Shown here piece by piece: positions 1 through 7,586 of a stretch of DNA of 40,160 bases. The notes under the pieces were generated by a model. The model was not told the DNA's origin. It ran no database searches and worked only from the letters and a program-made list of their open reading frames with translations. Position numbers and translations under genes: made by a program. This DNA is from Rhodopseudomonas infernalis. Lineage in GTDB: Bacteria; Pseudomonadota; Alphaproteobacteria; Rhizobiales; Xanthobacteraceae. The stretch covers positions 1 to 40,160 of the forward strand of contig NZ_JAJNAL010000042.1 in the NCBI RefSeq assembly GCF_022271405.1, given 5' to 3'. Within the stretch, counting starts at the first letter, position 1, and every line of letters begins with the position of its first letter.

Positions 1-42
1 CGCAAGCGGGAGAGGGAGCAGGCCGTGCTGCGACGCGCCGCC

Positions 43-1593
43 TCATACAATCCTTGAGCCGCCCTTGCCCCAATACTGATCCCGCAACAGCCGCTTGTAG
101 AGTTTGCCGGTCGGCAGGCGCGGCAGTTCCTCCAGGAAATCGATCGAGCGCGGCACCTTCTGGCGCGACAGCGACTGGTTGCAGAATGCGATCAGTTCCT
201 GCGCCAGATCGGAGCCCGGGTCGACGCCGGGCATCGGCTGGATCACCGCCTTGACCTCCTCGCCGAGGTCCTCGTTGGGCACGCCGAACACCGCCGCATC
301 GGCGACCTTGGGATGGGTGATCAGCAGGTTCTCGCATTCCTGCGGATAGATGTTCACGCCGCCCGAAATGATCATGAAGGTCGCGCGATCGGTGAGGTGT
401 AGATAGCCGTCGTCGTCGACATAGCCGACATCGCCGACCGTGCTCATGCTGCCATCGTCGGAACGCGTCTCCGCGGTCTTGGCCGGATCGTTGAAATACT
501 CGAACGGCGTCGCAGTCTTGAACCAGATCTGCCCCGGCGTGCCCTTGGGACAAGGCTGCATCCGGTCGTCGAGAATGTGCAGGTCGCCGATCATGACCTT
601 GCCGACCGTGCCGCGATGCGCCAGCCATTCCTCGCTGTTGCAAGCGGTGAATCCGAGGCCTTCGGTTGCGCCGTAATATTCATGGATGATCGGTCCCCAC
701 CAGGCGATCATCTGTTCCTTGACCTGCGGCGGGCAGGGCGCCGCGGCATGGATGGTGACTTCGAGTGACGACAGATCGTATTTGTGGCGGACGTCCTCCG
801 GCAGCTTCAGCATCCGCGAGAACATCGTCGGCACCAGCTGACTGTGCGTGACCTTGTACTTCTCGATCAGCGCCAGATACTGCTCCGGATCGAAATGCTC
901 CATGATGATCACGGTGCCGCCATCGCGGATGGTGAGGCCGACCGCGGCCTGCGGCGCCGAGTGATACAGCGGCGCCGGCGACAGATAGATCATGCCGTTG
1001 CGATACTTCCACAGCGTGTTGAGGAAGTGGAACAGCGGCAGCGGCTGCGACGGCGGCTGCTCCGGCAGCGGCCGCACGATGCCCTTGGGCCGGCCGGTGG
1101 TGCCGGACGAATACAGCATCGCGGTGCCGAGATGTTCCTCGGCGATCGGCGTATCCGGCAGGTCGCGCGTCGCCTCGACCAGCCCGACGATGCGCTCGCT
1201 TTCGCTGTCGCCGTCGACCACCACGCACAGCGTCACCTTCGGGCACTCCTTCAGCGCCTCGCGGGCGACGTCGAGCTTGGCCTTCGAGGTGATCAGCACC
1301 CGGGATTCGCTGTTGGTCAGGATGTAGGTGAGCTCGGCCGGCGTCAGGTAGGAGTTGACGCAGGTGTAGTAGTGACCGCTGCGCTCGCCGGCTCCACACG
1401 CCTCGATGTAGCGGTTGTTGTTCTCCATGAAGATCGAATAGTGATCGAGCCGCCGCAGGCCGTGATTGTACAACAGGTGCGCCAGCCGGTTGCTGCGGGC
1501 GTCGAGCTCCGCATAGCTCACGGTCTCGCCGGTCGAGGCCATGATGAAGGCGGGATGATCGGGGTGGGTGGTGGCGAATTGGCCGGTATACAT
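43..1593 (-). CDS. AMP-forming acyl-CoA synthetase (fatty-acid/organic-acid CoA ligase family)
   Basis: The 516-residue protein belongs to the ANL superfamily of enzymes, which activate a carboxylic acid with ATP to an acyl-AMP and then form the CoA thioester in the cytoplasm. The AMP-binding P-loop LYSSGTTGRPKG lies at residues 160-171. Further on are YGATEG (adenine-binding motif), a GDVGYVDDDGYLHLTDR hinge region and, near the C-terminus, PRLPTGKLYKR with the expected catalytic lysine. The length fits the family. The start is supported by GAGGAAG a few bases upstream. The substrate cannot be told from sequence; medium-chain or aromatic acids are plausible for this kind of bacterium. The gene points the same way as the downstream alcohol dehydrogenase region but is separated from it by a palindromic repeat, so it is probably transcribed alone. 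Confidence 0.93.
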   Translation of the reverse strand: MYTGQFATTHPDHPAFIMASTGETVSYAELDARSNRLAHLLYNHGLRRLDHYSIFMENNNRYIEACGAGERSGHYYTCVNSYLTPAELTYILTNSESRVLITSKAKLDVAREALKECPKVTLCVVVDGDSESERIVGLVEATRDLPDTPIAEEHLGTAMLYSSGTTGRPKGIVRPLPEQPPSQPLPLFHFLNTLWKYRNGMIYLSPAPLYHSAPQAAVGLTIRDGGTVIIMEHFDPEQYLALIEKYKVTHSQLVPTMFSRMLKLPEDVRHKYDLSSLEVTIHAAAPCPPQVKEQMIAWWGPIIHEYYGATEGLGFTACNSEEWLAHRGTVGKVMIGDLHILDDRMQPCPKGTPGQIWFKTATPFEYFNDPAKTAETRSDDGSMSTVGDVGYVDDDGYLHLTDRATFMIISGGVNIYPQECENLLITHPKVADAAVFGVPNEDLGEEVKAVIQPMPGVDPGSDLAQELIAFCNQSLSRQKVPRSIDFLEELPRLPTGKLYKRLLRDQYWGKGGSRIV

Positions 1594-1656
1594 CGTGCTT
1601 CCTCGTGCTGATGCGTGCCTGACTTCTGGTTTTTGAACGTTCAGGTCTCTCTCGCC

Positions 1657-1739
1657 GTCATTGCGAGCCGAAGGCGAAGCAATCCAGAGGCGCCCTGCAC
1701 CGGGCTGGATTGCTTCGTCGCTTTGCTCCTCGCAATGAC
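1657..1739. repeat. Intergenic palindromic repeat (family 'GTCATTGCGAG')
   Basis: The ends GTCATTGCGAG and CTCGCAATGAC are inverted, with inner complementary arms AAGCAATCCAG and CTGGATTGCTT, so the whole element can fold into one long hairpin. It sits between two genes on the minus strand and may act as a transcript-end structure. Only one copy is in this window. Repeats of this kind are common between genes in Bradyrhizobium relatives (general knowledge). Confidence 0.8.
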
Positions 1740-1781
1740 AGAGTCCTTGTTGTTAGTCCGGGCGGTGCATGTGCGTGCGCC

Positions 1782-2924
1782 TCACGCCGCCAGCTCCAGA
1801 ATCTCCCGCACCTGCGCCGGCCCCTCGATCTTGCGCGGGTTGCGCGGCACCCAGGGGGTGCCCATCGCCTGCGCGGCGATCTTGTCGAAATCCTCCGGGC
1901 AGACGCCGACCTCGCGCAGCGAGCGCGGCATGCCGAGCACGCGGATCAGCGCGTCGAGCACGTCGCCGGCGTCCTTGTTCGGGTGCCCCATCGCGGCGGC
2001 GACCAGGGCCTGACGGTCGCGGTTGACGGTCTTGTTCCAGCGCATCACCGCCGGTAGCATCACGCAGGAGGTGTGGCCGTGCGGCACGTCGAACGCGGCG
2101 CCGAGCACGTAGCCGATGCCGTGGCTGGCGCCCATCGGCACACCCGACGACAGCGCGCCCATCGACAGCCAGGTGCCGATCTGGCAGTCGAGCCTGGCGT
2201 CGAGATCGGCCGGGTCGGCCTTCACCCGCGGCAGCCCGGCGGCCAGCATCGCCAGCCCGCGCAACGCCTGCGCGTCGCCGTAAGGATGTGCCTCGCCCGA
2301 GCAGATCGCCTCGACGCAATGATCGACCGCGCGAATGCCGGTCGACAGGAACAGCCATTCGGGCGTGTGCACCGTGATGGCCGGATCGAGGATCGCGGCC
2401 CGCGGCATCACCAGCGGATGCGCGAACTTCTCCTTGACCCGCGTCGTCTCGTTGGTGACGCCCGCCATGGCGCTGAACTCGCCGCCCGAAATCGTGGTCG
2501 GCACGCTGATCTGCCGCACCGTCGGTGCCACCGGCGACGGCCGGTTGGCGACGCGGTCCATGTCGTCAACGCTGCGGATGTCGTTGGCGAGGCAGATCTG
2601 CACCGCCTTGGCGCCGTCGGTGATCGAGCCGCCGCCGATGGTGACGATCAGGTCGGCGTTGGCCGTCCGCGCCATCTCGGTCGCGGCGATGATGGCGCTG
2701 CGCGGCGAATGCGCCGGCATCGCGTCGAACAGTGCGGCGCAGCGCCCGCCGAGCGCGCCCTGCACCTTGGCGATTTCATCGGTGGTCCGGTTGAGGGTGC
2801 CGGAGACCATCAGCAGCGCGCGCTGTGCGCCGATCCGGTCCATCTGCGCGGCGACAGCCTGCGCCGCCGGCTCTCCGTAGACGACTTCCTCCATGGCGCC
2901 GAAAACGACGCGTCCCTTTTGCAC
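1782..2924 (-). CDS. Iron-containing alcohol dehydrogenase, maleylacetate reductase-like
   Basis: The 380-residue protein is of the type III (iron-dependent) alcohol dehydrogenase family, closest in style to maleylacetate reductases, which reduce maleylacetate to 3-oxoadipate in aromatic degradation. The NAD(P)-binding segment GGGSITDGAK is at residues 97-106. A PTTISGGEFS segment follows, and the metal-ligand region contains AVDHCVEA, ASHGIGY and DVPHGHT, with the expected histidines. The start is GTG; the first ten residues (KGRVVFGA) match the usual opening strand of the family, so the internal ATG at residue 11 is less likely. No aromatic ring-cleavage genes are adjacent, so the true substrate is unknown. 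Confidence 0.88.
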   Translation of the reverse strand: MQKGRVVFGAMEEVVYGEPAAQAVAAQMDRIGAQRALLMVSGTLNRTTDEIAKVQGALGGRCAALFDAMPAHSPRSAIIAATEMARTANADLIVTIGGGSITDGAKAVQICLANDIRSVDDMDRVANRPSPVAPTVRQISVPTTISGGEFSAMAGVTNETTRVKEKFAHPLVMPRAAILDPAITVHTPEWLFLSTGIRAVDHCVEAICSGEAHPYGDAQALRGLAMLAAGLPRVKADPADLDARLDCQIGTWLSMGALSSGVPMGASHGIGYVLGAAFDVPHGHTSCVMLPAVMRWNKTVNRDRQALVAAAMGHPNKDAGDVLDALIRVLGMPRSLREVGVCPEDFDKIAAQAMGTPWVPRNPRKIEGPAQVREILELAA

Positions 2925-3137
2925 GTTTCTTCACTCCCGCGGTGGCCGCTTTTGCGAGGCCTTGGCGGCGATCCTAGCAGCCGCGCGGCGATCGGGAACA
3001 AGAAAAATCGTCGCGCGTCCGGCAGCGCCTGACATCCGGAGCCGGTAAGATGCGACGTTCGGCGAAGACGGCCGCCAAAGGGGTTGTCGGCGTCCGGGCC
3101 GCGTGGTGAATGCGTGCAGCGCAGCAGGAGACAGGGC

Positions 3138-4013
3138 ATGACCAGGGCGGTACTCGGCATCATCGGCGGATCCGGCATCTATGATTTGCCGGGCCTCGAA
3201 GACGTTCGCGAAGAGCAGATCGCCAGCCCGTGGGGCGAGCCGTCGTCGGCGGTGCGGCGCGGCAACATCGCCGGCCTGCCGATCGTGTTCATGCCGCGCC
3301 ACGACAAGGGCCACCGGCTGTCGCCCTCCGACATCAACTACCGCGCCAATATCGACGTGCTGAAGCGCGCCGGCGTCACCGATCTGATCTCGCTGTCGGC
3401 CTGCGGCTCGTTCAAGGAAGAGCTGCCGCCCGGCACCTTCGTGCTGGTCGATCAGTTCGTCGACCGCACTTACAAGCGCGAGAGCTCGTTCTTCGGCAAA
3501 GGCTGCGTCGCCCACGTCTCGATGGCGCATCCGGTGAGCCCGCGGCTGCGCATCCATCTCGCTGCGGCGGCCGACGCGGAGGGCATCGCCTGGTCGCGCG
3601 GCGGAACCTACCTGTGCATGGAAGGTCCGCAATTCTCCAGCTACGCCGAAAGCATCACCTACAAGCAGCTCGGCTACTCGGTGATCGGCATGACCAACAT
3701 GCCCGAAGCCAAGCTCGCCCGCGAAGCCGAGATCTGCTACGCGAGCGTCGCTATGGTGACGGATTTCGATTGCTGGCACCCCGATCACGACGCGGTGACG
3801 GTGCAGGACATCATCCGCGTGCTCACCACCAACGCCGAAAAAGCCAAGAACCTGGTCGCGCGGCTGGCCCGGGATTTTCCGCGCGAGCACGAACCCTGTC
3901 CGATCGGCTCAGACCGCGCGCTCGACACCGCTTTGATCACCCAGCCCGAGGCCCGCGATCCGGAACTGCTGAAGAAGCTCGACGCGGTGGCGGGACGGAT
4001 TTTGAAGGTTTGA
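3138..4013 (+). CDS. mtnP: S-methyl-5'-thioadenosine phosphorylase
   Basis: The 291-residue cytoplasmic enzyme phosphorolyses methylthioadenosine, a by-product of polyamine and homoserine-lactone synthesis, to adenine and methylthioribose-1-phosphate. The family features are GIIGGSGIYDLPG at the N-terminus (phosphate-binding glycine loop), PRHDKGHRLSPSDINYRANI, SACGSFKEELPPG, and the nucleoside-binding region CMEGPQFSSYAES, MTNMPEAKLAREAEICYAS and DFDCWH. The last two resemble MTA phosphorylases more than purine nucleoside phosphorylases. I chose the ATG preceded by AGGAGACA; a longer reading frame begins 54 bases upstream but lacks family similarity. The gene acts just before MtnA (4396-5532) in the same pathway; two small foreign-looking genes lie between them. 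Confidence 0.95.
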   Translation: MTRAVLGIIGGSGIYDLPGLEDVREEQIASPWGEPSSAVRRGNIAGLPIVFMPRHDKGHRLSPSDINYRANIDVLKRAGVTDLISLSACGSFKEELPPGTFVLVDQFVDRTYKRESSFFGKGCVAHVSMAHPVSPRLRIHLAAAADAEGIAWSRGGTYLCMEGPQFSSYAESITYKQLGYSVIGMTNMPEAKLAREAEICYASVAMVTDFDCWHPDHDAVTVQDIIRVLTTNAEKAKNLVARLARDFPREHEPCPIGSDRALDTALITQPEARDPELLKKLDAVAGRILKV

Positions 4014-4030
4014 CGAGGCAGCGGTACGCC

Positions 4031-4264
4031 ATGACTAAAGTTAGTCCGTCAGCGGATAATGAGTTGAGAAAGCTTTCGGCCAGCTTCCTAAGCAGTCTTG
4101 GCGTCGCAGTCGTCGCTGCTGGGGTACTCGCTCCCGGGCTTTCACTCTTGTCGGAAAACCCTTTCATTTCCAAGAACTCCTTCTTGGTTGTCGGTGCAGG
4201 TTGCGTCGTCCTTGCTTTCTTCCTACATTTTCTTGGACGAGGCATTGTGAGGAAGATCCAATGA
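4031..4264 (+). CDS. Small two-helix membrane protein of unknown function
   Basis: This 77-residue protein has a polar N-terminus (about residues 1-20), a hydrophobic segment at about 21-42 (SLGVAVVAAGVLAPGLSLL), a short polar turn and a second hydrophobic segment at about 51-69, ending with the basic tail GRGIVRKIQ. I do not recognise a family. By my count its GC content is about 51 %, well below its neighbours. Its stop codon overlaps the start of the next tiny gene (ATGA), so the two are probably translated together. It begins 17 bases after the mtnP stop and could ride on the mtnP transcript. Confidence 0.65.
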   Translation: MTKVSPSADNELRKLSASFLSSLGVAVVAAGVLAPGLSLLSENPFISKNSFLVVGAGCVVLAFFLHFLGRGIVRKIQ

Positions 4265-4356
4265 ACAACGTGGTCTATCTCTTAACCGTGCCTGGAATGG
4301 TGCTCATTGCTGCCTTACTACTTTACTGGCACGTCAATCGCGTGAGTGGCAGTTAA
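4261..4356 (+). CDS. Tiny single-helix membrane protein (31 residues)
   Basis: The reading frame starts at the ATG that overlaps the previous stop codon (ATGA) and encodes 31 residues. Residues about 4-23 are hydrophobic (VVYLLTVPGMVLIAALLLYW), followed by a short polar tail HVNRVSGS. This is the layout of a single-pass small membrane protein. GC is about 48 % by my count. Translational coupling to the 77-residue membrane protein is the main argument that it is real. The function is unknown; a small complex subunit or a hydrophobic toxin-like peptide are both possible, and nothing in the sequence decides between them. Confidence 0.5.
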   Translation: MNNVVYLLTVPGMVLIAALLLYWHVNRVSGS

Positions 4357-4395
4357 TGCCGCGCCTGTGTTCTCCCAATTGTCTGGCGAATATCC

Positions 4396-5532
4396 ATGAA
4401 AGTCGACGGCATTCATACCCGCTCCATCTGGCTCGAGCCCGATGGCTGGACCGTCGCGGCGATCGATCAGCGGCGGTTGCCGCATGAGTATGTGATCGCG
4501 AGGCTCACCAATTGCGACCGCGCGGCGGATGCGATCCGCTCGATGCTGGTTCGCGGCGCGCCGTTGATCGGTGCGACGGCGGCTTACGGCATGGCGCTGG
4601 CGATGCGCGAGGACGCCTCCGATGCGGCGGCTGATCTAGCTTACAACAAGCTGATCGCCACACGGCCGACCGCGATCAATCTGAAATGGGCCCTCGACGA
4701 GATGCGCCGCGCGCTCGCGCCGGTGAAACCGGCTGAGCGCGTCGCGGCTGCGTACCAGCGCGCCGCCGAGATCGCCGACGAAGACGTCGCGATCAACCAG
4801 GCGATCGGCGCCAACGGGCTGAAGCTGATCGAGGCGATCGCCGCGACCAAGAAGCCGGGCGAGCGCGTCAACGTGCTGACGCATTGCAACGCCGGCTGGC
4901 TCGCCACCGTCGACTGGGGCACCGCGACGGCGCCGATCTATCAGGCGTTCGACAAGGGCATCCCGATCCACGTCTATGCGGACGAGACGAGACCGCGCAA
5001 TCAGGGCGCCTCGCTCACCGCCTGGGAGCTCGGCCATCACGGCGTCGATCACACCGTCATTCCGGACAACACCGGCGGCCACCTGATGCAGCACGGCATG
5101 GTCGATCTCGTGATCGTCGGCACCGACCGCGTCACCGCCGACGGCGATGTCTGCAACAAGATCGGCACTTATCTGAAAGCGCTGGCGGCGGCCGACAACA
5201 AGGTGCCGTTCTACGTCGCGTTGCCGTCGCCGACGATCGACTTCACCATCCATGACGGCGTCAAGGAAATCCCGATCGAGCAGCGCGAGGCGTCCGAGGT
5301 CACCGACATGACCGGGCGCACCGCCGACGGCCGGATCGAGACGGTGCGGATCGTGCCGCCGGGCTCGCAGGTCGCTAATTACGGCTTCGACGTCACCCCG
5401 TCCCGCCTCGTCACCGGCCTGATCACCGAGCGCGGCTTGCTGAAGCCCGACCGCGCTTCGCTCGCGGCCGCGTTCCCCGAACGGGTGGCGCGGGAGCAGG
5501 AAGCGGCGCCGGACGACTGCCTTGACGCGTGA
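4396..5532 (+). CDS. mtnA: S-methyl-5-thioribose-1-phosphate isomerase
   Basis: The 378-residue enzyme converts the aldose methylthioribose-1-phosphate to the ketose methylthioribulose-1-phosphate in the methionine/MTA salvage route. It is an eIF2B-alpha-like fold member. Signature segments are RGAPLIGATAAYG (residues 53-65), THCNAGWLAT with the catalytic Cys164, ETRPRNQGASLTAWEL (197-212) and GTDRVTADGDVCNKIGTY with the catalytic Asp244. The C-terminus contains NYGFDVTP and TGLITERGLLKP, as usual. The downstream enzymes of the salvage or shunt pathway are not in this window. mtnP lies upstream in the same direction. Confidence 0.95.
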   Translation: MKVDGIHTRSIWLEPDGWTVAAIDQRRLPHEYVIARLTNCDRAADAIRSMLVRGAPLIGATAAYGMALAMREDASDAAADLAYNKLIATRPTAINLKWALDEMRRALAPVKPAERVAAAYQRAAEIADEDVAINQAIGANGLKLIEAIAATKKPGERVNVLTHCNAGWLATVDWGTATAPIYQAFDKGIPIHVYADETRPRNQGASLTAWELGHHGVDHTVIPDNTGGHLMQHGMVDLVIVGTDRVTADGDVCNKIGTYLKALAAADNKVPFYVALPSPTIDFTIHDGVKEIPIEQREASEVTDMTGRTADGRIETVRIVPPGSQVANYGFDVTPSRLVTGLITERGLLKPDRASLAAAFPERVAREQEAAPDDCLDA

Positions 5533-5608
5533 AATGCTATTTCTGCGGATTGACGGGAAATGTTAACAACCATCGCGACAGTTCCGCTGTCCGACAGAAA
5601 TTCTCCCC

Positions 5609-5637
5609 TTGACGGGCTCGGTCCAATGACTCATATC
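5609..5637 (+). promoter_or_regulatory. Candidate sigma-70 promoter for the RNA/AbiF cassette
   Basis: TTGACG at 5609-5614 and CATATC at 5632-5637 are separated by exactly 17 bases. Transcription would begin near 5644, just ahead of the hairpin at 5649-5693. This is a visual match only; the -10 box agrees with the consensus at its three central positions. Confidence 0.45.
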
Positions 5638-5643
5638 TGTCGT

Positions 5644-5693
5644 AACATGGCCCGCCCCTCTGCACGCAAGTGTACGGGTGGGTCTTCTTTTTT
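5644..5693 (+). ncRNA. Candidate short hairpin RNA (putative AbiF-associated antitoxin RNA)
   Basis: A compact structure begins a few bases after the candidate promoter. The outer stem pairs CCCGCCC (5651-5657) with GGGTGGG (5676-5682), extendable by two pairs (5649-5650 with 5683-5684). The inner stem pairs TGCAC (5661-5665) with GTGTA (5670-5674), closed by a GCAA tetraloop of the GNRA type. A T-rich run (TCTTCTTTTTT, 5683-5693) follows, so the structure also looks like an intrinsic terminator. The whole would be an RNA of about 50 bases ending just before the Abi_2 gene. Conserved small RNAs beside abiF-type genes are known from the literature as a class. Whether this one belongs to that class is inference. 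It could instead be only an attenuator in the abi leader. Confidence 0.5.
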
Positions 5694-5705
5694 GTAGTGC
5701 ACGTA

Positions 5706-6662
5706 GTGGCTTACGATAAGCCATATTTACCTGTTGCGGCCCAATTGACCCTGATTAAGGGTCGAGGCATGGTCATCTCAGATGACGCTCTGGCTCAGGT
5801 CTATCTCAACAGGATCGGTTATTATCGCCTGAGCGGATATTGGTTTCCCTATCGAGAATCGACAGGTAGCGGGCCTACACTTGTCGTGGGCGATCGATTT
5901 CGTACTGGAACAACATTTACTGATGTCGTCGCGCTTTACGTCTTCGACAAGAAGCTGCGCCTGCTGATGCTAGATGTCCTTGAACGAATCGAAATCGCTC
6001 TCAGGGTCCAAATCACTCTTGAACTCGGCAAGCTTGGTCCCCACGCCCATCGCGACTTAGTCGCCCTGCATCCAAATTTCCATCGTCCGTCAGCGGGCGG
6101 CTCTGCTGAGAGCAAGCATCAAAAATGGCTGCGGCTCCATGACGAGGCATTTGCGCGCTCAAAAGAAGACTTCGCGAAGCATTTCAATACAAAGTATCCA
6201 AGCGAATATCCACCTATCTGGATTGCCGCAGAGCTTTGGGACTTTGGTGCGATGTCATTCCTGTATTCAGGCATGAGAAAGCCAGCGCAAGACGCAATTG
6301 CTGATCTATTTGGGGTACCTTCTTTTAAGATCATGGAAACTTGGTTGCGTGCACTCAACGTCACGCGAAACATATGTGCGCATCATAGCCGCCTTTGGAA
6401 TAAGCCCAATGCGGTTCCTCCAAAGTGGCCGACGCCAGGCGAATGCCCCGATCTCGGTCACATTGCGAGCGATAATCATGCAAAGACCCGCCTTTACGGA
6501 ATTGCCTGTATCTGCGCGTATCTCCTAAAAACCATAAATCCAAACTCGTCGTGGGTCGGGCGTTTCAAATCGCACGCTGCGACTTTACCACAATCATCCG
6601 TGATCAAGATTGCTTCTGCCGGCTTTCCAGCCGACTGGGATAGAGCGAATATTTGGGCATGA
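5706..6662 (+). CDS. AbiD/AbiF (Abi_2) family abortive-infection protein with HEPN RNase motif
   Basis: The 318-residue protein starts with KPYLPVAAQLTLIKGRGM and continues with YLNRIGYYRLSGYWFPYR, the hallmark opening of the Abi_2 family, whose members stop phage growth by harming the infected cell. Near the C-terminus is VTRNICAHHSRLWNK, with Arg221-x4-His226, the RxxxxH RNase motif of HEPN domains. I chose the GTG at 5706 (MAYDKPYLP), because the frame upstream of it runs through the hairpin and T-run of the candidate RNA; GTG at 5697 is also possible. GC is about 48 % in a 60-base sample, unlike the neighbours, which points to horizontal acquisition. No partner protein gene is adjacent; the likely partner is the RNA immediately upstream. 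Confidence 0.88.
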   Translation: MAYDKPYLPVAAQLTLIKGRGMVISDDALAQVYLNRIGYYRLSGYWFPYRESTGSGPTLVVGDRFRTGTTFTDVVALYVFDKKLRLLMLDVLERIEIALRVQITLELGKLGPHAHRDLVALHPNFHRPSAGGSAESKHQKWLRLHDEAFARSKEDFAKHFNTKYPSEYPPIWIAAELWDFGAMSFLYSGMRKPAQDAIADLFGVPSFKIMETWLRALNVTRNICAHHSRLWNKPNAVPPKWPTPGECPDLGHIASDNHAKTRLYGIACICAYLLKTINPNSSWVGRFKSHAATLPQSSVIKIASAGFPADWDRANIWA

Positions 6663-6828
6663 GACTCATTTGTCCTGCGTATCCACTCTGGGGGGCACGT
6701 AGACAGGGCCGCTCCTTGCGCGGCCGAAGGTCGCGAATCCTTGTCGGATACTCTCGCACTGGCCACCTTTCCGGCTAAGCTCGACAAAGCGCCGTGGCAG
6801 CGACCAAGGCGTGCAAGGACGTTGCCCC

Positions 6829-7137
6829 ATGACCGACCAATCCCGGCAGCCGCCCGAGCGGCCGCGCTTCGAACCTGAGATCATTCCGCCCGGGGCGTCC
6901 CACGACCCGAAGGGAACGCGGATTTTTATCGACCAGACCACCAGCGAGCGCATCTTCGTCGGCCGCATCAGCTCGCTCCAGATGTTCATGCTGGCGCTGG
7001 GGATCGGGGCGGTGATCGCGGTGGTGCTGGTGATCCTGCTCGGCGCCTTCCTGCTGTGGGTTCCGATCGTCGGCCTGCTGATCGCCGCCGGCCTGGTGGC
7101 CGGCGTGCTGCGGCCGCTGTTTTCCCGCCGGGGATAG
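6829..7137 (+). CDS. Conserved-looking small membrane protein, function unknown
   Basis: The 102-residue protein has a proline-rich soluble N-terminus (residues 1-55, with GTRIFIDQTTSERIFVGRIS) followed by one long or two closely spaced hydrophobic segments at about 60-95 (FMLALGIGAVIAVVLVILL and VPIVGLLIAAGLVAGVL), ending in a basic tail LFSRRG. I do not recognise a named family. The codon use resembles the rest of the chromosome and the frame is free of stops, which supports a real gene. It stands alone, 116 bases ahead of the PepSY operon. Confidence 0.72.
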   Translation: MTDQSRQPPERPRFEPEIIPPGASHDPKGTRIFIDQTTSERIFVGRISSLQMFMLALGIGAVIAVVLVILLGAFLLWVPIVGLLIAAGLVAGVLRPLFSRRG

Positions 7138-7253
7138 CCGGTCTGGCCAATCTCGCCGCGATGTGATCCACGGCGCCGTTTGATCCATGTCAGCAAGCGG
7201 TCAGCCGGGCGCGCAGATGGTGCCGGCTCATCGGGGCATGGGAGATCTGAGCT

Positions 7254-7586
7254 TTGACCAGCGCACGGTTCCGCCGGTCCATCGCCGGGCTGATGCTGGC
7301 GGCGCTGACGCTCGCCGGCGGCTTGCCGGCCGCGGCTCACGATCACAGCGGACGCCGCGACCATGACGATGCCCGGCTCGCGGTGCAGCGCGGCGAAATC
7401 CGCCCGCTAGCCGAACTGCTGACCATCGTCCGCGACAAGCTGCCCGGCGAGATCACCGGCGTCGAAATCGAACGTCATCACGGCGAGTGGCTGTACGAAT
7501 TCATCGTCGTCGACAAACGCGGACGGCTGTTCGAGGTCCATGTCGATCCGCAGAGCGGCGCGATCCGCGACACCAAGGAAAAGTGA
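7254..7586 (+). CDS. Secreted PepSY-domain protein
   Basis: The 110-residue protein has a typical Sec signal peptide with likely cleavage after residue 28 (LPAAA/HDHSG), a short His/Asp-rich linker, and one PepSY domain at about residues 45-108, recognised by GEITGVEIERHHGEWLYEFIV and LFEVHVDPQSGAI. PepSY domains are periplasmic modules that often accompany sensor kinases or proteases. The start is TTG, with GGAGA eight bases upstream; no in-frame ATG is usable. The stop codon overlaps the response-regulator start by one base (TGATG), so it is the first gene of a three-gene operon with a PhoP/PhoQ-like pair and may modulate that sensor (inference). Confidence 0.88.
   Translation: MTSARFRRSIAGLMLAALTLAGGLPAAAHDHSGRRDHDDARLAVQRGEIRPLAELLTIVRDKLPGEITGVEIERHHGEWLYEFIVVDKRGRLFEVHVDPQSGAIRDTKEK

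Noticed and set aside
1753-2358. A 201-residue minus-strand frame over the alcohol dehydrogenase gene
   Set aside because: It is a different frame of the same region with Arg-rich shadow composition and no domain.
5670-5705. Extended N-terminus of the Abi protein starting at GTG 5670
   Set aside because: It would encode a hydrophobic run from terminator-like sequence (VFFFVVHVV) and overlaps the hairpin; family members begin near the KPYLP segment.
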